From assembly GCA_003117195.1 (NCBI GenBank), contig BDSI01000023.1:496001-560000 (forward strand): a stretch of 64,000 nucleotides of DNA, given 5' to 3'. Each line of letters begins with the position of its first letter. Positions within the stretch are counted from its first letter, which is position 1. This stretch comes from Eudorina sp. 2006-703-Eu-15. Its lineage: Eukaryota; Chlorophyta; Chlorophyceae; Chlamydomonadales; Volvocaceae. Shown here piece by piece: positions 46,568-58,574 of the stretch. The translations under genes and the position numbers were made by a program. The notes below the pieces were generated by a model, which was not told the DNA's origin, searched no databases, and saw nothing but the letters and a program-made list of their open reading frames with translations.

Positions 46568-48618
46568 GACTTGCGGGTACCGGCGCAGGCGGCGAAGTCG
46601 CGGTCTGTGCCCCACCGCCGGCGGCGGTGTCGGTGCGACGGTCCTGGTGGGTTGTGGGACAGTGCGGCGGGAGACATCGAAGCGGCCCCGGCCCCGGTGG
46701 GCCTCGTGTGATATGCGGTTTGTCGTACCTGGGCTGATGCGCCGATTGTGAGAGACCCGTGGGCCTCTCCATTCCCGACGGCGCAACGCCCGCGCGCAAG
46801 CCCAAGGACGGAGCCGCCAGGGGCGTCAACGTCACCGACCAGACGGCCCCTCCAGCAGCGGTGGCGTGACCCGGCGAGGTATGTCGTACCGACTCCACCG
46901 TTGACGGCGCCTTGCGCAGCGGCTGCGACGGCTGCGGCGGCTGCGACGACCGTGACGGCGCGGGTCCGGGCGCGGCGGTGGCCCGCAGGCCTCCTGCCGC
47001 TCCCCCGTCATCCACCAGTCGGCCGCACTCGCTCGGGCAACCTGGAGGGCCCCCCCTGGCGGCACTGGCGGCAGTTGCAAACACCCCAGATCCCAATCCC
47101 AAACCGGATCCGGATCCGGATCCTCGGGTCCCCTGGGCGAAGAGGGAACACCGGTCTGCGGCAGCCAGCTCCGGTCCCACGGATAGCGGTGGCGGTGGCT
47201 GCGGCTGCGGCTGCGACTGCGGCTGCAAGGGCCCGAGGTCCCCGCCCGCTACCGCCGCAGTTGCGGGGCCGCCAGCGTCGGCCGCACCCTCGAAGGGGAG
47301 TGGGGCGGGGGCGGGGGCAGCCCCGGGGGTGCCCCGGCTGCCCGGCTGCTGCGCGGGTGGGCCGCAACCCCCGCGGAGGGTCCCCCCGGTCCCGCTGGCC
47401 GGGCCGTCGGTGGGCAGCATCTGGTGGGGCCAAGCGACTGGCTGCGGCGGGGGCAGGGAGGCGCGGGTGGGTACGGGAGGTGCGGCGGCTGTGGCCGTGT
47501 TTGTTCGGCCGGCTGCAGCCAAGACGCGGGCAGTGGCGGCTCCAAATAGCTGGAGCAGGGCGGCCAGATGTGCGGGGGCCAGCTCAGGCCGGGGCCCAGG
47601 AAACGGCTGGGGCTGGGGCTGGGGCTGGGGCTGGGGCTGGGGCTGGGGTTGGGGCTGCGGCTGCGCATGCTGCGTGCCTCCATGTGGGGTGCTGAGCGCC
47701 AGGTGCGGCTGCGGCTGCTGTGGCGAGGGGGTGGGCGCCTCCGCGCATCCACTAAAGGGTGGCTGTGCCGCCAGCTCACCGGCACCGAGTGGCGGCGGCG
47801 GCGGCGGCTCCATAGCTCCTTCGTACGGCGCAGGTTGCGACCCACGGGTCCCAGGCCCACCACCGCGACCCCGGCCCCGGCCCCGGGCCCGGCCCCGGGC
47901 CCGGCGGTGCGGCCGGCCGCGGGGCCGACCCCGACCGCTCCCGGTACCCTCATCACCACCACAACTTCCATCACCACCACAGGCACCTCCGCCACCGCCA
48001 TCACCACCACCCTGGCTGATAACAGAAAAGCGAAGGCCAGGTGGAAGGGGCGGCGCAGCCGTACATCGCGGCTGCTTGTGGGGTCCACACTCCGCTTCCT
48101 CGCCCTCCTCTCCACCGGCGGCGTCGGCCCCGGCACTAGCATCGCCGCCGGTGCCGCAGGCACCAGGCAGGCTCCCTGCAGCGGCGGAGGAAGCCCCCCC
48201 CGCCGCCGCCGCCGCCGCTGCAGCAGCGCCTGCTGCTCCGCTGCTACTGTACGGCGCCATGTGACATCCCTGGAGGCGCTTGCCACCCCCGTTGAACCAA
48301 GAATCGTCGTCGTCACCGCCGCCGCCGCCACCGCCTTGCAAATCACCCTCACCCTCACGCTCACGGCCGCCGCCGCCGCCGCCGCCGCCTTCATGTATGC
48401 AGTCATCGCAGTCGACGTTGCGGCCGCCGCTGTGGTCGCCTCCCCGGGCGGGTGGGTCCGGCTGCAGTCCCGCGGGGGTTCCGCCGCCCGGCCTCCGCCG
48501 CTTGAGACCCCTCCGGCTGCTGGCGGCGGCCAGGTCGCCCTCCCGACATGCGGGGCCGGGGCCGGGTGGGGGACCGGGGCCGGGCGTTACATGTTCCTTA
48601 CGGGCAGTCTGCCGCTGC

Positions 48619-48657
<39 letters not shown>

Positions 48658-51065
48658 GGGTGGAGGTGGGGGTGGTGGTGGGGGTGATGTCGGTTTTCTA
48701 GCACAAAGGCCGCAGTGGCCAGTAGCATGAGGCAGTCCCCAGGGGCGGCGCGGGCAGGCGGCCGCACCCGCGTCGTCGCCGTCGTCCTCGTCAGCGGCTG
48801 CGGCTGTGACCCTGACTGAGGTGGGCTGCCGCCGAGACCGCCGATGCCTCGTGGGGCGACGCTGCAGGCACGAATTTCCGTACACGGGGGCATCCAGGTG
48901 TTGCTCACTGAGCCGTACGGCGGACCGCCGTACGACGGCTCCGGGTCACCCAGGGGTGGCCCCCCACAGGTACTCGAGCCCAGCTGGGCCCCCGTATGTA
49001 CGGCGCCCGGCGGCACCTGACGGCCCTTGGCGGCAAGACTGATGACGCCGCCGCCGCCCGGGGCGTCGGCGGCGTCGGCGTCGGCGGCGGCGGCGGAATG
49101 AATGCCGTGGCCCGCAGCGGTGTCCACAGCGCCACTGGCGGCATGTGCCGCCGGTGGCTCAGCCAAGCTGTACGGCATGATGGGTGTCTGTGGGTGTATG
49201 CCGTCCAGTACGGTGCCGTACTGCTGCCCGCGCCTGTCGGGCGCGGGATGGGGCGGTCCACCCTGGCCGCTTGCGGGGGTAGACAGGGCGGAGGGCGGAA
49301 GCCAGGCATCTGGCCAAGGGGCCCCAGCCGGTCCGGCAGCCGCAGCCGGTATCGAGCCGGGGGCGGCAGTGACGGCGGCGGCGGCGGCGGCGGCGGCCTC
49401 GGCATCGACACCCGGAGGAGGTTTGGTGACCCAATGCCTGGAACCTTCAAGGGCGCCGCCGCCGCCGCCGCTACGGCCACCAAGCGTCATCGCTACGGCC
49501 GGTTCGCCGCCGCCGCCGCCGCCGCCACCCTGGCCGAACATCCGCAGTCCCCGGTCCTCTCGGGGCCCCGCAGCGTGTAGCGGCACCAGCGGCGGCGGCG
49601 GAGGTACCGCTGCCGCCGTCGCCGCCGTCGCTGCCGCCACAAATCTAAGCCGGCTCTCTCCGCCGCCGCTGGCCCCTGCACCGCCGCCGGCAGCGCTCCC
49701 GCCGCTCTGTGAGAACCCCGCAGTGGTAGCTCTCCGACGCGATTGCGAGGGCCCGCCACCGCCTCCCCGTTGCCCCCGGACCCATGGGTCACTGCGCGGG
49801 TCTCGGGCCGCGAGCCCCGGTGGTCGCTGCTGCACGGCTTCCGGGTCAGGATGGTAGGCAGCCGGGGTGATGGGGACCGCCACCCCGGCTCCCCCCTCGT
49901 CCTCCTCTCCCTCCTCCGCCCACACCCCCCAGTACGAGCTGACCTGGACGTCCGTAGCTGGGCGAAGCCATCTTCGAGCTTGCGGCTGGGGGGCCGGCGG
50001 CTGGGGGGCCGGCGGCTGGGGGGCCGGCGGCTGGGGGGCCGGCGGCTGCTGCGGCGGCTGGGGCTGCGGCGGCTGGGACTGCGGCGGCTGCATCGTCCGC
50101 CGTGGTGGCGGCTTCCCACCCGTGTAGCAGTGGGCACCGCCACATGAGCGCCTCCTCGGGGGGGCCGTCGAGGCGGCAGCGGCGGGGGCAGCGGGAGGTT
50201 GCGGGGGTAGGCCCCGGGGCCCATCCGCGGTGCCGTACAGGCCATCCGGGGTAGGGCCTGCAGCACTGGCGTTGGCGGCACCGCGGATGCCGTACCCTCC
50301 GAGGTCGCCCCGGCCGGTGCCGGCACCGGCAGGCGGGTTTCCCGGGGACGGGGCCCTAGAGACGGCGCCGAGGGCCAACGGTGACGGCTGCCGCCGGGGT
50401 CTTGACGGGAGGGCTTGCGGGGCCAAAGGCGCCGCTGAAGTGGCGTTGGCAGCGGCAACCTGAGGGGCGAGTGCTTTAACACTGGGCCCGGTTGGGAGTT
50501 GGGCGACGGCGGCGGCGGCGGCTGTGCCGCCGCCGGCGTCGCCGGGCTCCAGGAGGGCTCCCACCTGAGCCACGGGACGAGCAACGCATGGAGCTGCAGC
50601 TGAGGCTAAGGCTGCTACAGCTGCATCTCCTACGGTCGTTCCAGTTTTAAATTTGATCTGGGATGGCCGTCGAGCGGCGGGTGTCACGGAATGACGGCGC
50701 AGTGACCCACGGGTCAGTGCGTTCGACTCGGCGGGTTCAGCCCTCGTTCTCGCGTCGCCCGTTGACATGGCCGTTGGCGCACTGGCTCTGGTTCTGGACA
50801 TCGTTTGCGCCTCGTCACTGCTTGCAATCCCCATCATCTCCTCATTAACATCAACACCGCCTTTACTGCCCACGGGGTTGCGGTGCTCGCCAGCCGGGGC
50901 GACTCCTGCGGCTGCGGCTCGCCGACCGCCCCATGGGTCGCTGCCCGGCGGCGGCCCGACGTCAACGACCATATGCCGGGCCCCTTCAGTTGTGGCGCCC
51001 TGCGCGGTGGGAGTGCAAGGTGGTGGGACGCAGTGCGCGTGTGCCGGCTGGCCTCGGGGATGCAC
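45633..51065 (-). CDS. Very large low-complexity protein, unrecognised
   Basis: A single minus-strand frame is open for 1,810 codons, far longer than expected by chance even at this GC content. The likely start is an internal ATG such as 50973 (MVVDVGPPPGSDPWGGRRAA) or about 50810. No known domain was identified. The sequence is a mosaic of homopolymers and short repeats: PAPQP repeats, PQPQ runs, two poly-Gln tracts (one CAG-coded near 48620-48660, one CAA-coded near 46500-46550), a basic RGRPRGRPHRRARGRARGRG block with AT-hook-like character, and a C-terminal poly-Gly run. Non-repetitive islands include VQHWIGHRCIALLRAVGSEA and GDCLMLLATAAFVLENRH. Such architecture is common in volvocine regulatory and RNA-binding proteins, but no function can be assigned. 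Introns may be hidden within it. Confidence 0.5.
46503..46562 (-). repeat. CAA/CAC trinucleotide tract (poly-Gln/His)
   Basis: Plus strand shows long GTTGTTGTT and GGTGGTGGT runs. On the coding minus strand this is HHHHH followed by about twelve Gln, then HQQQQH. It is CAA-coded, unlike the CAG-coded tract at 48620-48660 in the same frame. Confidence 0.9.
47600..47662 (-). repeat. CCCCAG hexamer tract (Pro-Gln repeat)
   Basis: About ten tandem copies of a hexamer coding PQ on the minus strand, within the large low-complexity frame. Confidence 0.9.
49984..50046 (-). repeat. 15-bp repeat coding PPAPQ
   Basis: Four tandem copies of GGCTGGGGGGCCGGC on the plus strand, coding PAPQP units on the minus strand. 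The perfect nucleotide identity suggests recent slippage or duplication. Confidence 0.9.
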
Positions 51066-53374
51066 GGGGCCGCGCTCATCGTCTCGTTCCCGGCTCTCAA
51101 CTCACTCACCCACGGGGCGGTCGAATCGAGCGCCGGATCTTCGGCCGCCGTCACGCTCCAGCCCGTACGTTGATAACAAACAGCTAACAACGGGAATGAC
51201 CGGTTGCTAACAGCGGGGCCTGAGGTTGAGGGATGAAGGTGCGGCGGCGGCCGCCGATGCTGTGTCTCGCTCGCTCGAGTGCGAATAGCTGCGGTGCGGC
51301 GTAGGAGATGGCAGGTACATGGCTGCGTGTCAAGCGCTATTCTACAGGCCTGGGGCGCGGGATGGGCAGACGGCGTCGTGTCGCATTTTGAGGCTGCTCG
51401 CGCTTGCGTACATCGCCGAGCGACCCATGGGCCGCCGTGCCGATCTGGTGCTTTGAGATCCCCTTTCATGCCACGCGCTGTTGGGGAGGTCAGCTGCCGT
51501 ATGAAGACAACGGTGGTAATGTGATGCGACCGTTACAAGTACCGTTGGTGTAGATCATGCTTACCTTATTACTAGGGATGTTACAGCGGACCCCGCGGGT
51601 CATCGGTGACAGCCAAGGCGACCGCCGAGGCTTCCTCACTTGCGTTGCACGCTACATGCACGATTTGCTGTTTGGGCGCGATTTGGGTGCTAAAGGCTTT
51701 GTGACCGTAGATGGACAGGGCAACTTGGGGGCTGCCGTTCGACTAGCTAGTTGCAATTCAACGGTAACAAGGTGTTAGTCTTACGCATGTTACAGATGAG
51801 AGACGACCCCGCGGGTAATTGGTGACAGCCAAAGCTTCCTCACCATACGCTGCATAAACGAATCCGCGCCACCATGGCGCACCGGACACGCTGCACAGGT
51901 GCACCGAAACACTCCCCGTGCCCACACCACTACCAGGGAACCACCCCGTTCCTGAGAACCAACCACAGCCAGGGATAAAGCCCGCTCAGGGGGAGTTAGC
52001 CACCAGGGCGCTTCCTATTAGCAAACCACCACCCCCAACCAAGGCGGGCTCACGTCTCTGGCGGTGGCCCGTAGTCTTGGAGGGCAACGGGGGCTCGCGA
52101 GCCACCATCAGGGGCCTGCCCGTACAGTCCCACCGGGCCAAAAGAAACCTCCCAACCCTATCAAGGGCGCCAATCAGGTCGGTATGCAAGCAAGCAGGCG
52201 CAATGGATTCGGAGCCGCGCGATGTGTGCCGCCGTGATGGGGGTCCCTCTGATGAGCGCCCGCGGCGACCACCTCGTAATGATGCGACTGACGGGGTAGG
52301 AGGGTCATGGGGGCCGGTGGGACGCGCCAGCTCTTGCCGGCCGTCCATGGCATGGCCCCCGCAGTTGCCCTGGATGGCCTCCGATGTGTGTTCTTAGGCA
52401 GGCGCGGCAGGCGTGCGCGACATGCAAGGGGCGTAGCTAAGCCCGGAAACACCAGACTTCCGCCACCAAACCGCCCCTGCCCCATCACCATGAAGCAATA
52501 AAGCGAGTTACACAGTAGGGTTGAGGGCGAATGACGAGCGAATGCATGGGTGCGTATGGGGTTGTCTCGATGTGCAGCACAATGGCAGATAAACTTTTGT
52601 TTATGATGCCGACGCGCCGCCATGGTGTCGACCCCGAGGCAGTCTCAGGCCCTCAAGTCACCCAGGCCTGAAGTCGCCGGCCACCATTGCCGCTGCCCAT
52701 GCCGGGACAGACACACTCCGACGTCCTGGGCCCCGCGAAAAGCCCAGGCCAGAAAAAAATAGCTAGCTGGCCTGCAGCGGATCCCATTGTAGGGTGAAGT
52801 GAGGGACTACCCGACGTAAGGCGAACGTACGGCGCAACGGCAAGCTGGGGAAGCGCCAAGGAGAGCAGGACAAGAAGCCGCCGCACGACACGGTCCCCAG
52901 ACGCAACGCACAGGGCCTAACCGTGGGTCATGGCCGACGCAACGGCAGCGCGTAGATGGGATAGATGAAATGAGGGCTCCATATGTGGGGAAGGAGGGCG
53001 CGCTTGTAAGCATCAGCGCTAGTAGGTGGCCAGGGTGGTTGTCAGGTAGTTGCAAGCATGTACGACTATGCGATTTCTGCTACTCTGGATCAACGGCAAT
53101 GTGCAGTCTGTAATGGATTATGGTTTAGTTGAGTGTTCAGTGGTGGGGGAACATGGAAAGACAGCCATGAGGAGCATGCCGATGGTTGCAACCATCGCTG
53201 CTGGCTAGTCTCGGCGCAACACAGGGAACCATAATGGGACTTGAACTGTGTGCACGAGGCATGATTAGTGTCGTGGCGATGCCTTGCGGCAGGCAAGCAC
53301 GGAGACAAACAAGCGCAAACATCGACCTCTGCCTTGTTTCCTTAGCTCATGTCGTGTTTTTCTTCTGCTTTCAG
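51066..53374. other. Upstream region of two divergent genes
   Basis: These are 2.3 kb between the large minus-strand frame and the helical-repeat gene. A minus-strand stretch near 51190-51120 (TGWSVTAAEDPALDSTAPW), ending at a GTGAGT donor, looks like a 5' exon of the large gene. 51570-51620 and 51790-51840 are related (GGTGACAGCCAA shared). A 77-codon minus-strand frame at 52653-52886 begins MRRLLVLLSLALPQLAVAPY, like a signal peptide, but has no other support. 5' exons of the helical-repeat gene must also lie here. Confidence 0.35.
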
Positions 53375-56300
53375 GGCCACTGTTTTGGAGGCTCTGGGAC
53401 GGGCGGCGCCGGTGAGTAATATTGATGAGCCCCGCATCCGGACGTTCAAAATGACTTACCCAAACGCAACTCGATAAATATTGCTGCAGGGCATCAGCGC
53501 GATTTTTGATCGGAGCTTCGCTTCACTAGTAGGATCCGGGATACCGAGTCCGCGACCCGACGTCGCACTACATCTCAGCACACCGCACGGAGGCCATGTT
53601 AACCGCATGGTCAATACGTCTGAAAGCATAGTGGAGCTTGATTATGTGCTCCATAAGTATCGGAAAGTGCTCCGCCCTGCGAACATCGGAGCAGCGACGA
53701 TGAAGCTCGAGTACCTGCGCAAGTGGGTACAAGTTTGACTCTAAGCCTGGCGAGGAAGGAGGGGATATACATGAAGCATTGCTGGCCCTGGGTTGCCTGG
53801 CTTGGGGAGGGGCCAATACCCGGGTGGCGCACGACGCGCACCCATGCGGCTCATACCCACGCGTACGACGGACGCGTGGAGCGAACGGGGCTCCGGCCCG
53901 CGGGGCATTCGAGGCCGCGGGGGGCTTTTCATTTCAAGCATGCATACATCCATCGACGCAGTCGGCGGCACCTCCATACCAAACAGGTGGTAATCGCATC
54001 TCTTTTCCCCCTTTCCGCCCCTTTCCCCCCGCGCCCCTTTGGCCTCCCCCGGGCACCCCGCGCCTTCCTTCCTGCCGTTGGCCCCCCCCCCGGGATCGCC
54101 CCCCCAGCTACGAGCAGTCGAACCCCCACGCCCACAAGGTGCTGCGGGTGGCTGCGGAGCTGCACAAGTATGTCGACACGTTCTCGGACCGCTTGTCGCT
54201 GACCCAGGTGGGGCGGAGGCAGGGGCGGAGGGAGTGAGGGGCCCACAGGCCGGGGGAAGGGAGGGTGGCCACAGGCTGCGGGGGAAGGGAGGGAGGGGAG
54301 AAAGGGGGGAGGGCGGGGCGGCCGTCGGAGGAGCCAGCCGCCGCACACGCCGGAGATGCGCCCGGCCTGGAAGCAGCAGGTAGATGCAAACCTGGGCTCG
54401 ATCAGAGGGCCGACAGCGGGTGTACGGGTGGCCACACCTGCTGGAGACCCTAATCCCCCCGGCCCTACCTACCCACCGGGTGCCGGAAGGGGAATCTTGC
54501 CACCGACCGGCCGACTGGGACACACAGCCACCGGTCCTGCAGCACCCCGGCACGGCACCACACCCCTGCGCCGCAAAAGCCCCTATCGATTACGGACATT
54601 GACGGTCTCACCGCCTGGGTGGTCTCATCCCCCGGGGTCGTCCCGTCCCCAGGTTGCCAACGTGGTTCGGGGCATGAGCAGCGTGCAGTACCGGCTGCCT
54701 CAAGAGCTGCTGCTGCGACTGGCGGGCGGCGTGGTGGCCAGCGACTGCGCCGCGCTGCGGTTCGCGGCCGACTCGGACATCCGGGACGTTTTCTACGGCT
54801 TCTCTGGGCAGGTGGGGGCATGGGTTTGGGTTCCAAACCCCCGCGGTTGACCCACGGGTCGTCTGGGATGGCAGCAGGGCTCTCTGGGATCGGGGTCTCT
54901 TTCTTGACGCATCCGCTCGCGGCCCCTGCCTGCCCATTGTGACGTCATCAACGGCCTGTCCAGATGGGGTTATGGGCCCAATGGAACGCCGACCGAGCAC
55001 CGACCGTTCTACCCACCGGGCCCAGCGGCCCAAGCTCCACGACCCCCAATGACGTTGCAGCGGAGGGTGGGACGTCTGTACACCAGTACGACACCCTGCC
55101 GTCCGGAAGTCCGGGACTTGACCCGCACCCGCACCTGTCCCTCCCCGGCTTGCTCGGTCCTGTCCCCGGCAGGGCTTCACCAACCCGCTCTTCTGGTCGC
55201 GGGTGTGCGCCGCGGTCCTGCCCCGGCTGGAGTCCCTGGAGCCCAACACCCTGCCCGCCCTCGTCAAGTCGCTGGAGCTGGCGCAGCAGCTGCCGACCCA
55301 GAGGGCCGCCGTACCCGCGGGGTCAGCCCGGAGAGGGGAGCCCACCTCGGCAGTAGCACCGGTCGTGGGGGAGCTGACGCCGCAGGTGGCTGTAGCCCGT
55401 ACGGCGCTGCGGCGGCTCCTGGCATGCATGGATCGGCTGCAGCCCGCGCGGTTGGCGGATGCAGCGGGGCAGTTGGTGACGGTTGCGCCGGCGTTGGGGG
55501 CGGTTGAAGTGGACGAGCAGCTGGTCGACAAAGTGCAGGTGGGCCGGCGGCGGCGGAGGAGGGGGAGGGGGACGAGGAGGGGGAGTAGGAGGAGGGCGGG
55601 TAGACAGGTCGGGGTATGCCATATGTGGGTTCCGGGTCCCTTACGGGCACCAGGTGGTGCCAGGCTGCGTCATCACTTGCACTGTCGCTGCACACATCAG
55701 ACCGAGGTAGGGGAAGGTGAAGCCGGGTTTGCTTCTATGCCCCTGTTTTGTTCTATGCCCCTGTTTTGTTTCTATGCCCCTGTTTTGTTTCTATGCCCCT
55801 CCGGAGAGCCCGACCCTGGGGGCCCTAGTGTTACCATCCGGGTTATGGGAGGGGAGGGAAGGCGTGGGCACACGGCAGGGTGCGGGCCGGCAGGAGAGCT
55901 AGGTGGACCGGGTTGCTACTTACCAGGGGGGGTGTGGGGTCGAGGGGAGCGGAGGGGAGGACGCGACGTCCGTCCCCTGTTTCCGGTGAGGACTCGCATG
56001 AGCCGACCGCTTCCTGTCCCCTGGCCCCCTGCGCCCCTCCCCACCGCAGGCCGCCGCGCTGCGCTCCCTGCCCTCCCTCAACCCCGCCCACCTGACCAGC
56101 CTGCTGCTGGCGCTGCAGCGACTGCGCCAAGCGGCCACCGCTGTCACCGCCCCGACCGCCGCCGCCGCCGCCGCCGCCGCGCCCTTCCCGCCGGACTTCC
56201 TGGCCGCGGCGGTGCCCCACCTCCAGGTCGCCGCTCCCAATATGCAGCTGCTGCACGTCAAGAGGGCCGTACAGGCGCTGGCGCCATCAGCGACGGCGGC

Positions 56301-56976
56301 GACGACGGCGGAGGCGGCCTCCGGCGGCGACTCTGCCGCTGGCTCCACGACGCGGGCGCCGCCACGGGGGGCGACATTGGATCACTTGTTGAACGTCCTG
56401 GCTCGGCGCGCGTCACTGCTACTGCCGTCCGCGGCGCAGCTGGCAGCCGGCGCGCCGCGGCTGCTGACCCGTGGGACACTTTCGAAGCTGCCGGTGGGCG
56501 GCAAGGGCGCGGGCGCGGTGCTGCGGGCGGTTTCGCCGGCGGGCGACCCACGGGTCGGCCTGGACACGCCGCTGCTGGGGATGCTGGAGGGCCTTGTGTG
56601 GGCGTACTCGTGCGCGATGGCGCCGACGGCAGCGGCCGCCTTGGCCGGCGGCGGTGGTGGCGTCGACAGGGGCGGCGCGATTGCGGCTGCTGCTGCTGCG
56701 GCGGCGGCGGGCGATGTCCGTCAGGTCTTGAGGACGCGGCTGCCGGACGTGGCGACGTTGTTCGAGAAGGTGGCGGTGGTGGCGGCGGCGGGGCGGGCCC
56801 GCGGGCTGCTGTCGGAGGAGCAGCGGACATCCCTGGAGGTCCGGATGACGCGGCTGCTGTCCCAGGAGGCGGTGGCTCTCCTGCTGCCGCCGGCGCAGGG
56901 CCCGGCGCAGCTGCAGGCGCTGCCCACAGCGGAGACGACGGCGACCCGTGGGGCTGGGGGCCAGCCCGAGTTGTAG
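53375..56976 (+). CDS. Helical-repeat protein (HPR/OPR-like), possible organelle RNA factor
   Basis: Exons 53375-53411, 53490-53726, 54108-54207, 54653-54811, 55173-55538 and 56050-56976 were identified. All junctions fit phase except the one between 53726 and 54108, where a small exon or another donor is probably missed. The 5' end is not found. The protein is almost all amphipathic helix pairs: ATVLEALGRAAPGISAIFDR, HKVLRVAAELHKYVDTFSDR, YRLPQELLLRLAGGVVASDC, RDVFYGFSGQGFTNPLFWSR, then VLPRLESLEPNTLPALVKSL. The pattern of a Gly before an Asn/Trp-rich turn, then L-P-x-L-x-x-L-x-P-x-x-L, resembles heptatricopeptide (FASTK-related) and octotricopeptide repeats, which bind plastid or mitochondrial RNAs. 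No RAP domain is visible at the C-terminus, which instead becomes Ala-rich and ends QALPTAETTATRGAGGQPEL. The function is inferred only from fold pattern. Confidence 0.55.
55730..55800 (+). repeat. 19-bp tandem repeat
   Basis: Four copies of a unit containing CTATGCCCCTGTTTTGTT, in the intron before the last exon of the helical-repeat gene. Confidence 0.9.
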
Positions 56977-58060
56977 TCGGACCCGAGCCGTGATGCGCCG
57001 AGCTGCTCATGTTGCTGCGGGCTGGGAGGGAGCTGGGAGGGCGGGTGCGGATGCGGGGTTGGGGGGAGATGTGGATCGGGACATCGGGTGTGTTGTGTGG
57101 CCGTGTGATGGGTTGCGGCGGGGTGCCGGGCTGCCCCGGGAGGTACGCGGACATGGAACAGGCCTCAGAGGGAGGCCTCCGAGTCCCCAGTCGCCCGGCT
57201 CGGGGGCCATCCCAGGATCGCCCTCGGAAGCGTTGGGACTCGGGGAGGGGACATTGGACGTGGCGTGGCGTGGCTCTAGGGTTGAGGTGGTGCCGGGCTG
57301 AAGTTGGGGGGAGATGCTGTACCACTGCAGCCATGTGTACGGCTTGAATGCTGTACACAGTGCGATTTTCGTGGTACGACACGCGGTGATGGTCTGTGTA
57401 CCCGGCGGGGTGCAGGGCGGGCGAGGGCGGCGCGCCCGCGGCTGGGATGCGGCTGGGTCCGGGTCCGGGCGAGGGCGCTGTGGTCACAGCGGACTGGTGG
57501 GGAGGGGGCCAATGCTGCCGACAGTCTAATCCGTTGAAGCTCGGCAAAATGTGGACGCGGACCCACATCCTGACGGATTTTGGACGGTTCTCTCCGCCGC
57601 GTGGGTGTCCGCTCCATCCACATCTACATCCACACCCACATGGGCGAGTGCGCCTCCGATGGAGCCCCCCCGTGGCGGGCTGCGGACGGGGTCGCCAGGC
57701 CACCGACCCGTCCCGCCCGTGGGGTGGCGCCCGCGGGGTGGGTTGGCGCTTGGCGGGCTGTAACAACCCTACACGTCTTGTTGTATCGCTCTGTTGGGTC
57801 CGCGCTTGCTGGGAGAAGGAAGCGCTACGGCCCGGTCGCCTGATACCACGTGGTGGTCGTACAGGTACTTTACACGACGAGAATTGCCGACTTTGAAACA
57901 GGCCGGGGGAGGCGGAGTTCGAGACACGTCATCCTCGAAACACCTACACCCATACCGGCGAGAGGTGATGACGGCAGAGTGCGCAGTACCTCATTCATTG
58001 GCGCGGCGGCCGCCCCGATGCAGCCGCCCCGCGGCCCGCCCTGGACACCGCCCTCGGCAC
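56977..58060. other. 3' flank of helical-repeat gene
   Basis: This is 1.1 kb with no convincing exon. TGTAA at 57763 could be a polyadenylation signal but is about 790 bases past the stop. A sequence boundary near 58060 marks the left end of the inverted duplication. Confidence 0.4.
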
Positions 58061-58574
58061 CGCAGATCGAAAGGCGCTTGCGAAGACTCCAAACGCGAGC
58101 GACACCAGGACCAAGTGGCAGGCCCCTAAGCCCTAACGCTACAGGGCTGGGAATGTATTATTTTGCGCATACCGACTGTCGCGTGGGCGCCGCCACGCCC
58201 CCCTGCAGTTCAACACTGCGAGAGACCACCTGCGATGACACACCCACACGCGCGTCTTCCTTCGATGGAGGGGCGCCCTAACCCCCAAGCGCTATGAGCC
58301 GAGGCCCTTTCGGTGCCCGCCACAACAACAATAATACCCTTAACCCCCACGAGGTCGTTTAGATGACCAACCGAACAAACAGAAACCTCAACCACCACAG
58401 AGCGCCCGTCCGCATCGCATCACGTCGCATCGAGGGTCGACACGTGCAGATGGGGACGCTGGCATTTTCAGGTTGGTAGCAACGAAAAGCAGCGCCACCA
58501 AAACCAGCTCAGCGCCCAGCCACAGCGTCAGCCCACAGTCTACTCAGTCGGCGTGCGTCGAGGCGACCACTGCC

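Noticed and set aside
46748..48701. Long plus-strand open frames (300-450 codons) opposite the large minus-strand frame
   Set aside because: They are rich in Arg, Cys and Trp, lack domain structure, and mirror GC-rich repeats of the longer minus-strand frame. They are best explained as its shadows.
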